From an uncultured Verrucomicrobia subdivision 3 bacterium (lineage in GTDB: Bacteria; Verrucomicrobiota; Verrucomicrobiia; Limisphaerales; UBA8199): 33,645 nucleotides of DNA. The translations under genes were made by a program, and so were the position numbers. Of the stretch, positions 7,792-17,332 are shown piece by piece; position 1 is the first letter of the stretch; each line of letters begins with the position of its first letter. The notes beneath the pieces were generated by a model. It saw only the letters and a program-made list of their open reading frames with translations, had not been told where the DNA came from and searched no databases. The stretch is taken from contig CAIWMU010000043.1 of assembly GCA_903913865.1 (NCBI GenBank), positions 1 to 33,645 of the forward strand. Reading direction: 5' to 3'.

Positions 7792-10700
7792 CTACTTCAG
7801 GTGGATGCGGAAGAACCGCGCCCCTGCACCGGCACTGACCGTTGCGCGGTTTCCATCGACGCCCGGGACCGCAGTCCACGGACCGGTGATCTGACTTGCA
7901 CTTTCCAGCACCGAGCCGGGGGTTGAGGCAGGCCAGGACAGGTTCAAGTCACTCCCTGAACGACTCATTGAGATGTTCAGCCCAACCATTGCCGCATAGT
8001 GTGCGTTGACCTCACCGGACGTGAGTGCCTTCGAATAAAAGGCCACGTTGTCAATCCCGCCAACCCAGGGGCTGGAGAGGGTGACTGGAAGGCCGTTGCC
8101 GATCTGTGTCGTGACACCCTCATTCGTCCCCGGTCCACCGTTCACGGATGTGATCTTTGCGTCATCCCAATAGACAGCGGCCGTGTTCGTGCCGGCGACG
8201 ACATCAAACACCGCGACCAGGTGGTGCCAGTTTGTGCCGGGATCCGGTATCGCCGAGAACGTGGTTCCCGCCGAAGTGATGATCCCCATCAGCCCCTTGT
8301 GTTGAATCATGCGCAGCGCCCATTTTGTGCCATTCCCATCCCTGCAGGCCAGCACATACGGGTCACCCACCGTCAGCGAATCGGAGGCCCAATCCGCGCG
8401 GACCCAGGCTTCCACAGATCCGACCCCATTGGTCATCTGGAATGAATCAACAGACCCAAGGCTGACATAACTGCCCTGATCGAACAGGATGCCTCGATCG
8501 GATCCGCCACCCAACCCGGGTTCGAACGTGACAGCCGTGATGTTTCCGGAGCCCTGTGCGCCGTTGTGGCCACCAATGACATCCGAGAAGTCATCCGAAT
8601 CAAACGGATAGAAGGCCAGGACTCCGGCCTGGGACTGTATGGTCCGTTGGAGACGGAGTGAATCGGGCGAAGCCACGGTGACCAGCGCATCCGCCGTGTT
8701 GGTGGTGCCCAGAGTATTTATCGCCCTCACGTGGTAGCGCCCCGCGTCGCCCGGGGCGAGAGCCGGGAGTGTGAGTGTTGCCCCATTCGCACCGGAGATA
8801 GCGGCGCCATTCTTGAACCACTGCAGCGAGAGGCCGGCACCCGAGATGGAGGCGGACAGGCTGACCGGTTCACCCGGGAATCCGACGACAGACCTGGGTG
8901 ACGAGAGGACCTGGGGAGTCGATCCGGCACTGAAGGCATCGTAATGAGCCGTGATTTGGGCCGGCGAGAGCGCCGCGCCATAAAGTGCGAATTCGTCAAA
9001 TGCCCCCAGCCAACCTTCGCGGGGATAGCTTCCAAAACCAGGAAAGGGATAGGTGCTGTCACTGGCGCCGATTTGTGTCACGACACCGGAACCCGCTCCG
9101 AGTGCGATGGATCTCACGACGGGAACATTATCCCAATACACGGTTAACGTCCCGGCATCAAACACAACGGCCAGATGGTGCCAGAAGGTTCCGGGAGCGG
9201 GGATCGGCACCAACGCCGGTGCTGAACCGTTCCAGTAGATCAGCTGGGATTTGTCCTGGGAGAGATGGATGCTCCAACGCACAGTCGGCTCGCCGCTCGA
9301 CCCGCACCGCATCATGCACGGATTGACAGCGATGGGTGCCCAGGGCTCCTTGCCATCGTTGGAAGGACTCCAGTCGGCCCTGACCCAGGTCTCGACCGTG
9401 CCGCTTCCGCTGGGGAATTCAAAATCAGGGACGGCCCCGAGTGACGCCAGCCCCGTCCCGTTCAGCACAAGCGAAAGATTTGCACCGCCCGCCAGGCCGT
9501 TGTTGGCGAAGGAACAATTTGTGACGCTGCCATGGTTCACGCCCACGCTGTCAGCCGCGTTGCCGAGATCGAAGGTGTACTCTGAGAGCAGCGAACTCTC
9601 GGAACGGATCGCGGTTTGATAGCGTGTGATGCTCCCCGGCAGCGTTCCGATCACGAATGCAGCCGGCGTGCTTGTGACCACATTGGCAGGATTGGCAACC
9701 ACAACGGTATAGCTCCCGGCGTCAGCAGCGGTCACCCCTGAAATCGAATAGGATGAATTGGTTTCTCCCGCCAGTGCGCTGGCCCCTTTGTACCACTGGT
9801 AAGTGATCGGAAGCGCGGCATTGTTCGTAACCCCCACAGACAACGAGTAGGGTGCCCCCGGCAGCAACTCTGCGGAAGCGGGACCCGGCTGCCTCGTGAT
9901 CGCGACCGGGAAGGCTTGCACGGTCAGGGACACCACGGAACTCGTGACAGAGGAACCGCCTGCGGTGACGACAACACTGTAGTTGCCCGCGTCCGCCAAT
10001 GTGACAGGGGAGTGTGAGAGGGTTCCGGCCGTTGCACCGGAAACAGGTGAGGCATCCTTGAACCATTGGTAGGCAGCTTCGGTACCGCCACCCACGACGC
10101 TGAGCGTTGAACTCGATCCCAGGCTATTGGTCAGGCTCACCGGCTGCACCGCGATATAGGCAGGAATGGGGGTGTTGTCTGTCACCTGAACGTGATCAAC
10201 ATGGCCATAATAGCTGCCGCCACCCACCGAAGCGGGACCGGCAAGCAGCAAAATCACCAGTGGATTCCCCTCATCAGCTGCCTGGGCGGTGTAGCTCAGG
10301 CTGACAGACCGGATCTCACGGTTTGCAATCGGGCCAACCAGCAGATTGCTGTAGGTTGTCGCGGGGGTCGTGCTGGCTTCGCTCACCAGGGCGATCTGGC
10401 ACTGATACGGGTCGTTGGGTCCGCCATAAACATCCGCGGTCACAAAATAGGTGTGATTGGCCTGCATGACACCCAGGCCCTGGGCCTGGGCTCCCACATT
10501 GGCTGCGGTATCGGTGACCAAACGAAGAGCGCGTGAACCATTTGCAGAACCCGCAGCAGCAGTCCACTCTCCATTGGGTGGATTGGCAGCCACAGCGCTC
10601 GATCCTTCAAAACTGACCCCAACGGTAAGGCTCGTCCATCCGCTCGGCTGATAAAGACCACCAATGGCGTTGAGCAACAGTGCGTCCGTTGACTCGAAAC

Positions 10701-11610
10701 TTCCATTCACGAAACTGAAGGGGGAGACTGACAATCTGGCCACCGAACTCGTAACGGATCCTCCGCCATTCGCCACGACAACGGTGTAGTCACCGGCGTT
10801 TGGCACCGCCAGCGGGGAGATGGACAGGGTGGCGTTTGTCTCTCCGGCCAGCACGCCGGAACCCTTATACCATTGATAAGTCAGATCGCCGCTTCCGCCA
10901 GCGGTCACGCCGGTGGAGAAGCTCAATCCCGCAGCACTCGCCCCCCCGGTGGGCTGGGCGGTAATGTAGGGAGCCACAGGGACGTTGTCGGAGAGTTGAA
11001 CGTTGTCAACGTGGCCATAGTAGTTTCCCCCGCCCACACTCACCGGGCCGGCCTTTAGCAATACGGTCAGCGGAAGCCCTTCATCGGCAGCCTGGGCGGT
11101 GTAACTCAGATTCACGGGAACCTTGGACCCATTCCCGATCGGCCCGACATCCAGCACCGAATATTCCGATGCGGGCGTCACGCTGGGCTCGTTGACAAAA
11201 CCGATCCGGCAACGGTACGGCGTCACCGGGCCGCCAAAAACGTCTGCGGTAAGATAGTAGGTATGGCCACTTTGCATGGTTCCAACAACCTGGGCTTCGG
11301 CACCGACATTCGCAGAACCGTCTGTCACCAGCCTGAGCGCCCGGGACCCGGTGGCGGAGCCGGGTGCGGGAGTCCACTCCCCGTTGGGCGGGTTCCCCGC
11401 CACAGCAGAGGAGGCCTCCCAGGCAGCACCGACTGTGAGGTTGACCCAGTCCGAGGGTTGATACAGCCCCCCGATGGCGTTTAAAATCAGTGCGCTTGTG
11501 TTCTCGAAGCTTCCGTTCGTCAGCGAAACGGATGCTTGCGCTCCTGTTGTCATGGCAACGACCGCCAGGGCGGTGCTGCGAATTATGGCATTTATGGCTT
11601 TCAGCTTCAT
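7792..11610 (-). CDS. Large secreted modular protein: two NGSFE jelly rolls, four Ig-like, two LamG domains
   Basis: This 1272-residue protein has a signal peptide (about 1-26, ending TTGAQA). Domains in order: NGSFE module 1 (28-208), Ig-like (213-297), NGSFE module 2 (299-478), two Ig-like domains (484-655, with YQWFKD and YQWYKG cores and DAGxYxVVV ends), LamG 1 (662-892, with FWHHLAVVFDAGTLTVYWDN), a further Ig-like domain (898-981, LQWFKNGAAISG), LamG 2 (985-1208, LAFYPFDSD and NWHHLVAVFD), and a C-terminal tail (1210-1272) ending ARFFRIHLK. No catalytic motif is visible, so it is likely a binding or adhesion protein on the surface or outside the cell. The two NGSFE copies are closely alike, indicating internal duplication. 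The start ATG 11608-11610 has no Shine-Dalgarno sequence. It is divergent from the gene at 12017, whose product carries the same module. Confidence 0.92.
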   Translation of the reverse strand: MKLKAINAIIRSTALAVVAMTTGAQASVSLTNGSFENTSALILNAIGGLYQPSDWVNLTVGAAWEASSAVAGNPPNGEWTPAPGSATGSRALRLVTDGSANVGAEAQVVGTMQSGHTYYLTADVFGGPVTPYRCRIGFVNEPSVTPASEYSVLDVGPIGNGSKVPVNLSYTAQAADEGLPLTVLLKAGPVSVGGGNYYGHVDNVQLSDNVPVAPYITAQPTGGASAAGLSFSTGVTAGGSGDLTYQWYKGSGVLAGETNATLSISPLAVPNAGDYTVVVANGGGSVTSSVARLSVSPFSFVNGSFESTDALLLNAIGGLYQPSGWTSLTVGVSFEGSSAVAANPPNGEWTAAAGSANGSRALRLVTDTAANVGAQAQGLGVMQANHTYFVTADVYGGPNDPYQCQIALVSEASTTPATTYSNLLVGPIANREIRSVSLSYTAQAADEGNPLVILLLAGPASVGGGSYYGHVDHVQVTDNTPIPAYIAVQPVSLTNSLGSSSTLSVVGGGTEAAYQWFKDASPVSGATAGTLSHSPVTLADAGNYSVVVTAGGSSVTSSVVSLTVQAFPVAITRQPGPASAELLPGAPYSLSVGVTNNAALPITYQWYKGASALAGETNSSYSISGVTAADAGSYTVVVANPANVVTSTPAAFVIGTLPGSITRYQTAIRSESSLLSEYTFDLGNAADSVGVNHGSVTNCSFANNGLAGGANLSLVLNGTGLASLGAVPDFEFPSGSGTVETWVRADWSPSNDGKEPWAPIAVNPCMMRCGSSGEPTVRWSIHLSQDKSQLIYWNGSAPALVPIPAPGTFWHHLAVVFDAGTLTVYWDNVPVVRSIALGAGSGVVTQIGASDSTYPFPGFGSYPREGWLGAFDEFALYGAALSPAQITAHYDAFSAGSTPQVLSSPRSVVGFPGEPVSLSASISGAGLSLQWFKNGAAISGANGATLTLPALAPGDAGRYHVRAINTLGTTNTADALVTVASPDSLRLQRTIQSQAGVLAFYPFDSDDFSDVIGGHNGAQGSGNITAVTFEPGLGGGSDRGILFDQGSYVSLGSVDSFQMTNGVGSVEAWVRADWASDSLTVGDPYVLACRDGNGTKWALRMIQHKGLMGIITSAGTTFSAIPDPGTNWHHLVAVFDVVAGTNTAAVYWDDAKITSVNGGPGTNEGVTTQIGNGLPVTLSSPWVGGIDNVAFYSKALTSGEVNAHYAAMVGLNISMSRSGSDLNLSWPASTPGSVLESASQITGPWTAVPGVDGNRATVSAGAGARFFRIHLK

Positions 11611-12016
11611 TTCAAGGTTGCGGATGGTTGGGTTGTTGTTTGGCTTCCGTGACTGTGGAAAACATCAAATTCCATTTGGTTGTCTCAATATGTCGTGGCA
11701 TTCCAGAGTCGCGAAAAGCCCTTGCGACCCGATTTGTTTGTTTTCATGTTCAAGAATTACCCATGAAAAGTTAACTTCACAATAGACAAAACTGTTTACG
11801 AACGGGGCACAGGACAGGCTGGTTTCAAGGCCGGATTTCATCAAATTCCGGCCAAATTCAGGGGAATCAGCCCAACAGGCAGGAAGGGGGGTAAACAGTT
11901 TTGGTGAGCGACATTTGAGGCCGGAAAATCCACATTGTTGAAAAACTGAAGGGTCCCAGGCTGATCGGCCAACCGGCTGAGACGTGCGTGTTCACCGACC
12001 CGAACGGGGCTGGAAA
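11611..12016. other. Divergent intergenic region between the two NGSFE-protein genes
   Basis: This 406-bp region must carry the promoters of both giant genes, which run away from it. Open frames here are short and do not look coding. The clear structure is a nested inverted repeat at 11787-11903, listed separately. A further GGCCGGAAAA occurs at about 11920-11929, echoing the GGCCGGA arm of the central hairpin. I could not pick out reliable -10/-35 hexamers. Confidence 0.6.
11787..11903. promoter_or_regulatory. Nested inverted repeat: candidate double operator or MITE-like relic
   Basis: CAAAACTGTTTAC (11787-11799) is repeated exactly as its reverse complement GTAAACAGTTTTG (11891-11903), a perfect 13-bp inverted repeat with a 91-bp spacer. 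Almost concentric with it is a hairpin at 11829-11853: GGCCGGATTT, then CATC, then AAATTCCGGCC, with one bulged base. Two paired sites between divergent genes are the usual layout for a regulator acting on both promoters, possibly by looping. A small non-autonomous element with 13-bp ends would look similar, but I see no target-site duplication. The structure itself is certain and its role is inferred. Confidence 0.55.
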
Positions 12017-15000
12017 ATGAAGAAACAATTTCAAACAATCACATACATGGCGTGCCTTGCCGCCTTGCTGGCGATCAGGGCACAGGGTGCCATACTGCTG
12101 ACCAACGGAAGCTTCGAAACGGTTGGATCGCTCTACAGCCCGGCTCTGGGGGGGATTTATGCCGCTTCGGCGTGGACGAACCTGTCGGGCCTGACAATAC
12201 AGGCATCGAGTGTGCCAGGCGGCGCAGAGGGGACGCCTCCCACAACCACGGGATCCCGCATTTTGCGTCTGGTGAATGACGAGGGATCGTCCAATCCGGC
12301 CAATGTCGGCCGCATCGCCCAGAAGCTTGGCACAATGGTGACCGGTGAGACCTACACCTTCAATGCCGATGCCTTCGGCGGGTTGCCAATCGGAGTCAAT
12401 TGGGGTGCAACAGCGAAATTCGTCGATCAGGGTGTGGCAAGTCCCCCCTCGACATACGCCGCACAAACCGTCAATGGGGTGGGCGCAGGTGTGCTCATCA
12501 GCAACGCGTTCAACCTGAGTTATACAGCCAGGCCAGTTGACGACGGCAAGCCATTGTGGATCTGGCTGGAGGCGGTCGCAGTGGGTGCCGGGCAGGCCTC
12601 CCGTGGCGGAATTGACAACGCCCGGGTCACAGTCATCACATCCAGCTCTGCAAAGGAACTCCTCGACTTTTCGCTCGGAGCGATGGGCACCGGAAGAATT
12701 GATGGCACAAACATCAGCGTCACAGTTCCCTACGGCACCATCGTGACAAACCTCGCCCCAACCTACACTGCCTCAACATCTGCATCCGGCAGGCCCGCCT
12801 CAGGCACTCCCCTGGACTTCACCTCGCCAAAGGTTTACGTCATCACCGCACAGGACGGATCCACCCGGTCATACATGGCCACGGTTGCAGTCGCGCCACC
12901 CAGCCCGGCCAGGGATATTCTGACATTCAGTTTCCCCTCGCTGGGCTCCTGCGCGATTGTGGGAACCAACATCCTCAAAGCGGTTCCAGGAGGAACTTCC
13001 CTCAGCAACCTTGCCCCGGTCTTTACGGTTTCCCCCTTCGCGTCCGCCAGTCCCCCTTCCGGCACCCCCCGCAACTTCAACACTCCGCAAATCTACACGG
13101 TCACAGCCCAGGATGGTTCCACCCGCACCTATCAGGCCTCGATACTGTTCCTTTCAACAAACCTCACTATTGTAAACAATGGCACATCCCTGAGCGTGGA
13201 CAACGGGCTCGTGCGGCTCGACCTGGGACGGACCAACGCCGGTTACACCAGGAAGTTCTCCGCCATGAATGCATCCGCACAGTGGGAGGAGGTTTGCTCC
13301 TCGTTCATCCCCGATTTCACGGCAAACCCCTCAGGCAACCCCCTGTTCAACGGGTCTGCCACCCCAAGGCGTTACCGGGTTCATGAGATGGCCACAAACA
13401 GCTTTGCCGTCCATTCACCGTCACCCTCCAGCGTGGTGGTCGAGATCACCGGCTCTTCCCTCGGGGCACAGTTCACGGAGCGCATTTATCTCGAGACGGG
13501 CAGGAAGTTCTTTCATGTTGCCAACACCATTGTGCTTCCAACCAACTCTCTCGACTACTGCATGTCCTCCTTCACCTTTAACTTTGCCGGCACTCCGGAG
13601 TTCGTCCACTCCCCAACGGCCAAAAAGGAGGAGTTCAGGTGGTCACCCGCCACCCCGATCAGCGGACAGGTTGTGGGCGACGTCGCTTTTCATTCCCCGG
13701 CACTGATTCTTCAACAGGGGGGACTGTTCGCCGCCATGGTTCCCGATCTGGACAGCATTAACAGGGACAAGGTTCTTTCGCCCGATGCACGCCGCACGAG
13801 GTATGTGGGCGCCACGATTTTCGACAGCCCTGAGGTCACAGGCAACTACTCCATGCCCACCGCCCTGGACTTGAACATCAATTCCGGTCTTACGCGGCAA
13901 CCGGTGATGTCCTACGGGATGATGGATTACATCGTCGGCCATGAGATTCGACACTACAGGCTGAATGATGCCAGCATGATCAGAACGCTCGCCACAAACA
14001 CAATCAGCTATGGCTTTGATCTCTTTCTGGGCGCACAGGAGCCGTCGAACCGCGGCTACCAGCAGATCAGCCGGTATCTTTGGGAGAGATACGGCCAGCC
14101 TCTGCTTCGAAGCCGTCCCCACCTCGCCCTGCCCTCCGAGGAATATGTGAAGCTTGTTTACGGCATTGTTTCACAACCGATGTCCCCGTCTGTTCAGGCG
14201 CCGGTCCCCGGATACGCTGACCACGGTGTGTTTCTCGACTTCACCATGAGCAATCAACCCGTATGCAGCATGGTTGCCCCGCTCGGTGTGCTGGGCTTTG
14301 GGGATGCCCTCTGGAATTTCGAGTTCTGGAATCCTGTCCGGGACGCCTCGGGCATGTATTACTGGGGGCAGAAGCTGGGAAAACCGGATCTCAGGGACCG
14401 GGCGCGCGGCATCATCAACCTGGCCCTCCTTGCACCAAGAGAGACAAACGGGATGTTCTGCCTCACCTATCTGGCCCAGTCCGGAACCTGGCTGCGGGGC
14501 TGCGTCAGTGCTCCGGCCAGGTCGCTCTTTTCAAAAAACAACGACACCTGGGATGTGCCGGCGATGAGCAAAACCGCCGCCCATCTGGTTGAGTATTACA
14601 AGCAGTGCGAGCAGGATCCACGCATCCTCGCCTGGCTGGCTCCCTACGCAAACTGGCTGGCAACCAGCATCAACCCGGATGGCCGCATCCCCTCCTACTT
14701 CACCCCGGCGATGCTCCCCAACGATCCTTTCACAGTCAACGCACAGTCCGCCGCCTCGATGTGGTTTCTTTCGGAGTTCTACTCGATTACAAACAATCCC
14801 TCCTACCTTGCCGGCTCAATCAGGATCGCCAGTTACCTGATTTCCAACGTGATCCCCAACCAGAGATGGATGGATTTGGAACCGTGGTTCTCGGACGGCC
14901 AGAACCCGCTCGACCTGACTGTGGATCCTGTCCAGGGCCTTCCGCTGAAAGGCAACCTTTCCACCATCTGGGCGGCGGAGGGATTCGCGTCACTCTATCG

Positions 15001-17056
15001 CAACACCGCCTCGGACCTGTATCTGCGAACGGGCGAACAGGTGGTTGATTACCTGGCTTTCTGGCAGAACGGATGGAACTTCCATTACATTTACGCCGCG
15101 TTCCCGTTTGGCGGTGTGACCAGTGACAATGTGGACACGGCGGCATGCCTGGACGCACGGCAGGCTGAAACCGTCCGCTCCTTCTTCTGGTATGGGCAGC
15201 AACTCGGCAGGCAGGATCTGCTGGAGCGTGCCGTGGCCGCAGCGCGATCCGGCGCGGTGCTGATCAACCACCCGCTTCACATTGCCAACGGCATCTACTC
15301 TCATCCCAACATCTATGGAACGGGTCTCGGCCCGGAAAACATCAATCACGGCGGGTTTAATCAGTCCGCCATGCGCACACACCCCTCCTGGGGAGAGTGT
15401 TCCGCTATTTTCACCGGTCTGGGCACCGCCGATTATCTCATGAGCGGATGCTATGTGAATGCCACCAACCTGCTCGCGGTCGGAATGAACGGGCTCTGGT
15501 GCACGAACATCTCCGCCGGCAGCAATTCTCTCGCGTTTACAGTCACCAGCCAGATCGCAGCACAGCCATTTCCCTGGGGTTCCCCCTTCAGAACCTCCAT
15601 CAGGATCGTCGGGGTCGGGACCAACACGAGCTGCAGAATACTCATCAACAATTTGCCGACCGTGAATCTGACGAACTATCCTGGTGGAATCATTCCCATC
15701 AAAGTTTCCACCAATGGAGCCGTATCCCTCGCCTTCAGGGAGGTTCTGGTCACCCCGTATTTGGTCTCCTTCCCCGCAAGTGGAACATCCTCCTGCTCGG
15801 TCGTGCTGAGTGATGTCCCCCCGCCCGACGGCGCGACGGTCTCGATGGCCCAAACCGGCGGCGATACCAGCATCTCCACCACTCCCCCGGCCAGCAGCTT
15901 GCTGTTCACCCCGGCGAACTGGAACATCCCACAGACAATAACCTTCACCGCACCCCGTGGAACCAATTGGCAGAACCGCTCATCAACCTACCTGCTGCAA
16001 TCACCGGGCTACAGCAACACCACCGTTACGGTCACCGATGTTGTTCACATCCCCCCCCGCATCGACATCAGCAACGGCAGCTTCGAAATCGTTGACCAGC
16101 AATACTCCACCTCGATAGGGGGACTCTATCACCCGACCGGCTGGAGCAACCTTTCAGGGCTGGATTATCAAGCCTCAAGCATGCTGGCTGGGTCGGAAGT
16201 GACCCTCGCGAGTGGTGCGACCGGCAACCGGATTCTGCGCCTCGCAAATGACTTGTTCGACCCTTACTATGTGGGCCGGATTGCTCAGGAGATCGGCCCC
16301 ATGATCGCAGGGGAAACCTACACATTTCAGGCAGACCTCCTGGGTGGGGCCGGGGGTGGAATTGACAACCTCTGGGGTGCCAGTGCGGCTTTTGTGAATG
16401 AAATCGCCACAAACCCGGCCGTGGTCTATGCATCGCAGACGGTTTCCAACATTCTCTCCGGCCAGATGCTCGCAAACGGGTTCAATTTCTCCTACACCGC
16501 CCTGCCCGCGGACAACAACAAGCCGCTCGTGATCCTCCTACAGGCGCGCCCCCTGACAAACGCGGCATCCTCCCTGCGCGGCGGGATCGACAACGCACGT
16601 TTCAGTATCACACCCCCTGCCTCCTCAATCACGGTGCTGGCAAACCCGACAAATGCCGGTTATGCCTCCGGATCCGGCTCCTTCACACCGGGAACCGCAA
16701 TAGAAATCAGTGCGACGGCGTCCAACTACTGGAGATTCACAGGCTGGAACGATGGCAGCACAAACACCCCCCGCACAGTGACCGTGCCGGCCACCAATAC
16801 GACCTACACGGCCTCATTTTCCCGAATCCCCCCACAACCGGTGATTGCCACCTTCACAGGGCCGGGTGGCGGGGGTGTGAGCATCGGAGGCACCACAGAC
16901 ATCCCCGGGTATGTGGTCACGGAACGAACCCTTGCGCTGGCGCCGCCGATCCACTGGCAACCGGTTCAAACAAATGCCGTGCCCGGTGGGGCCTACAGCT
17001 TCCTCATCCCCCAGGGAACAAGTTCAGCAGCTTTTTTCAGACTGCGCGGCTCCTGA
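12017..17056 (+). CDS. Giant secreted protein with alpha/alpha-barrel-like core and two NGSFE modules
   Basis: I place the start at ATG 12017, not the in-frame GTG-type start 33 bp upstream, because MKKQFQTITYMACLAALLAI then makes a clean signal peptide (about 1-25). Domains in the ~1679-residue product: NGSFE module (25-207); two tandem ~85-residue DUF5018-like repeats (212-378) each with V(I/T)TAQDGSTR(S/T)Y; a beta-rich region (385-640); an alpha-helical region (about 680-1145) with WAAEGFASLY and FWYGQQLGRQDLLERAVAAA, resembling alpha/alpha-barrel polysaccharide lyases or hydrolases; a Calx-beta-like domain (about 1245-1345); a second NGSFE module (1350-1533); an InlB-B-like repeat (1536-1605, FTGWNDGS); and a tail ending AAFFRLRGS. 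I suspect an extracellular carbohydrate-active enzyme but can assign neither catalytic residues nor family. It is transcribed away from the other NGSFE gene. Confidence 0.88.
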   Translation: MKKQFQTITYMACLAALLAIRAQGAILLTNGSFETVGSLYSPALGGIYAASAWTNLSGLTIQASSVPGGAEGTPPTTTGSRILRLVNDEGSSNPANVGRIAQKLGTMVTGETYTFNADAFGGLPIGVNWGATAKFVDQGVASPPSTYAAQTVNGVGAGVLISNAFNLSYTARPVDDGKPLWIWLEAVAVGAGQASRGGIDNARVTVITSSSAKELLDFSLGAMGTGRIDGTNISVTVPYGTIVTNLAPTYTASTSASGRPASGTPLDFTSPKVYVITAQDGSTRSYMATVAVAPPSPARDILTFSFPSLGSCAIVGTNILKAVPGGTSLSNLAPVFTVSPFASASPPSGTPRNFNTPQIYTVTAQDGSTRTYQASILFLSTNLTIVNNGTSLSVDNGLVRLDLGRTNAGYTRKFSAMNASAQWEEVCSSFIPDFTANPSGNPLFNGSATPRRYRVHEMATNSFAVHSPSPSSVVVEITGSSLGAQFTERIYLETGRKFFHVANTIVLPTNSLDYCMSSFTFNFAGTPEFVHSPTAKKEEFRWSPATPISGQVVGDVAFHSPALILQQGGLFAAMVPDLDSINRDKVLSPDARRTRYVGATIFDSPEVTGNYSMPTALDLNINSGLTRQPVMSYGMMDYIVGHEIRHYRLNDASMIRTLATNTISYGFDLFLGAQEPSNRGYQQISRYLWERYGQPLLRSRPHLALPSEEYVKLVYGIVSQPMSPSVQAPVPGYADHGVFLDFTMSNQPVCSMVAPLGVLGFGDALWNFEFWNPVRDASGMYYWGQKLGKPDLRDRARGIINLALLAPRETNGMFCLTYLAQSGTWLRGCVSAPARSLFSKNNDTWDVPAMSKTAAHLVEYYKQCEQDPRILAWLAPYANWLATSINPDGRIPSYFTPAMLPNDPFTVNAQSAASMWFLSEFYSITNNPSYLAGSIRIASYLISNVIPNQRWMDLEPWFSDGQNPLDLTVDPVQGLPLKGNLSTIWAAEGFASLYRNTASDLYLRTGEQVVDYLAFWQNGWNFHYIYAAFPFGGVTSDNVDTAACLDARQAETVRSFFWYGQQLGRQDLLERAVAAARSGAVLINHPLHIANGIYSHPNIYGTGLGPENINHGGFNQSAMRTHPSWGECSAIFTGLGTADYLMSGCYVNATNLLAVGMNGLWCTNISAGSNSLAFTVTSQIAAQPFPWGSPFRTSIRIVGVGTNTSCRILINNLPTVNLTNYPGGIIPIKVSTNGAVSLAFREVLVTPYLVSFPASGTSSCSVVLSDVPPPDGATVSMAQTGGDTSISTTPPASSLLFTPANWNIPQTITFTAPRGTNWQNRSSTYLLQSPGYSNTTVTVTDVVHIPPRIDISNGSFEIVDQQYSTSIGGLYHPTGWSNLSGLDYQASSMLAGSEVTLASGATGNRILRLANDLFDPYYVGRIAQEIGPMIAGETYTFQADLLGGAGGGIDNLWGASAAFVNEIATNPAVVYASQTVSNILSGQMLANGFNFSYTALPADNNKPLVILLQARPLTNAASSLRGGIDNARFSITPPASSITVLANPTNAGYASGSGSFTPGTAIEISATASNYWRFTGWNDGSTNTPRTVTVPATNTTYTASFSRIPPQPVIATFTGPGGGGVSIGGTTDIPGYVVTERTLALAPPIHWQPVQTNAVPGGAYSFLIPQGTSSAAFFRLRGS

Positions 17057-17332
17057 CGATCTGACCGGGGTGATGGATTCAGGGCTCGATTTTGATCCGA
17101 TAGAATCTCTTTGCAGTGACGGTCGTGTTGTCCCGGTGGCCCGTCACATCGGCCGCTGAAGACGGGACATGTGTCGCCAGTGGCACCGCATGTGACTGCG
17201 GGCATCACGTTGCAAAATTCCCCCCGGCGTGAATGCCTGCCTGGAATGTTGAACGGACAACTCCCCCCTCCCCTGGTCCGTGGTTGAGGTTTGTAATCTT
17301 TCATCCGGATCTCCGGAGGTTGAGAACGGGGC

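Noticed and set aside
6972-7838. Plus-strand frame of 288 codons opposite the pseudopilin gene
   Set aside because: It is antisense to the pseudopilin gene, runs through its terminator, and has no recognisable domain.
14990-15853. Minus-strand frame of 287 codons inside the alpha/alpha-barrel gene
   Set aside because: It is antisense to a continuous 1679-residue protein with clear domains. The Gly/Asp/Arg-rich composition is typical of a shadow frame.
17300-17320. Short TCCGG-AGAT-CCGGA hairpin downstream of the response regulator
   Set aside because: The stem is only 5 bp and no T-run follows on the minus strand, so it does not support a terminator call.
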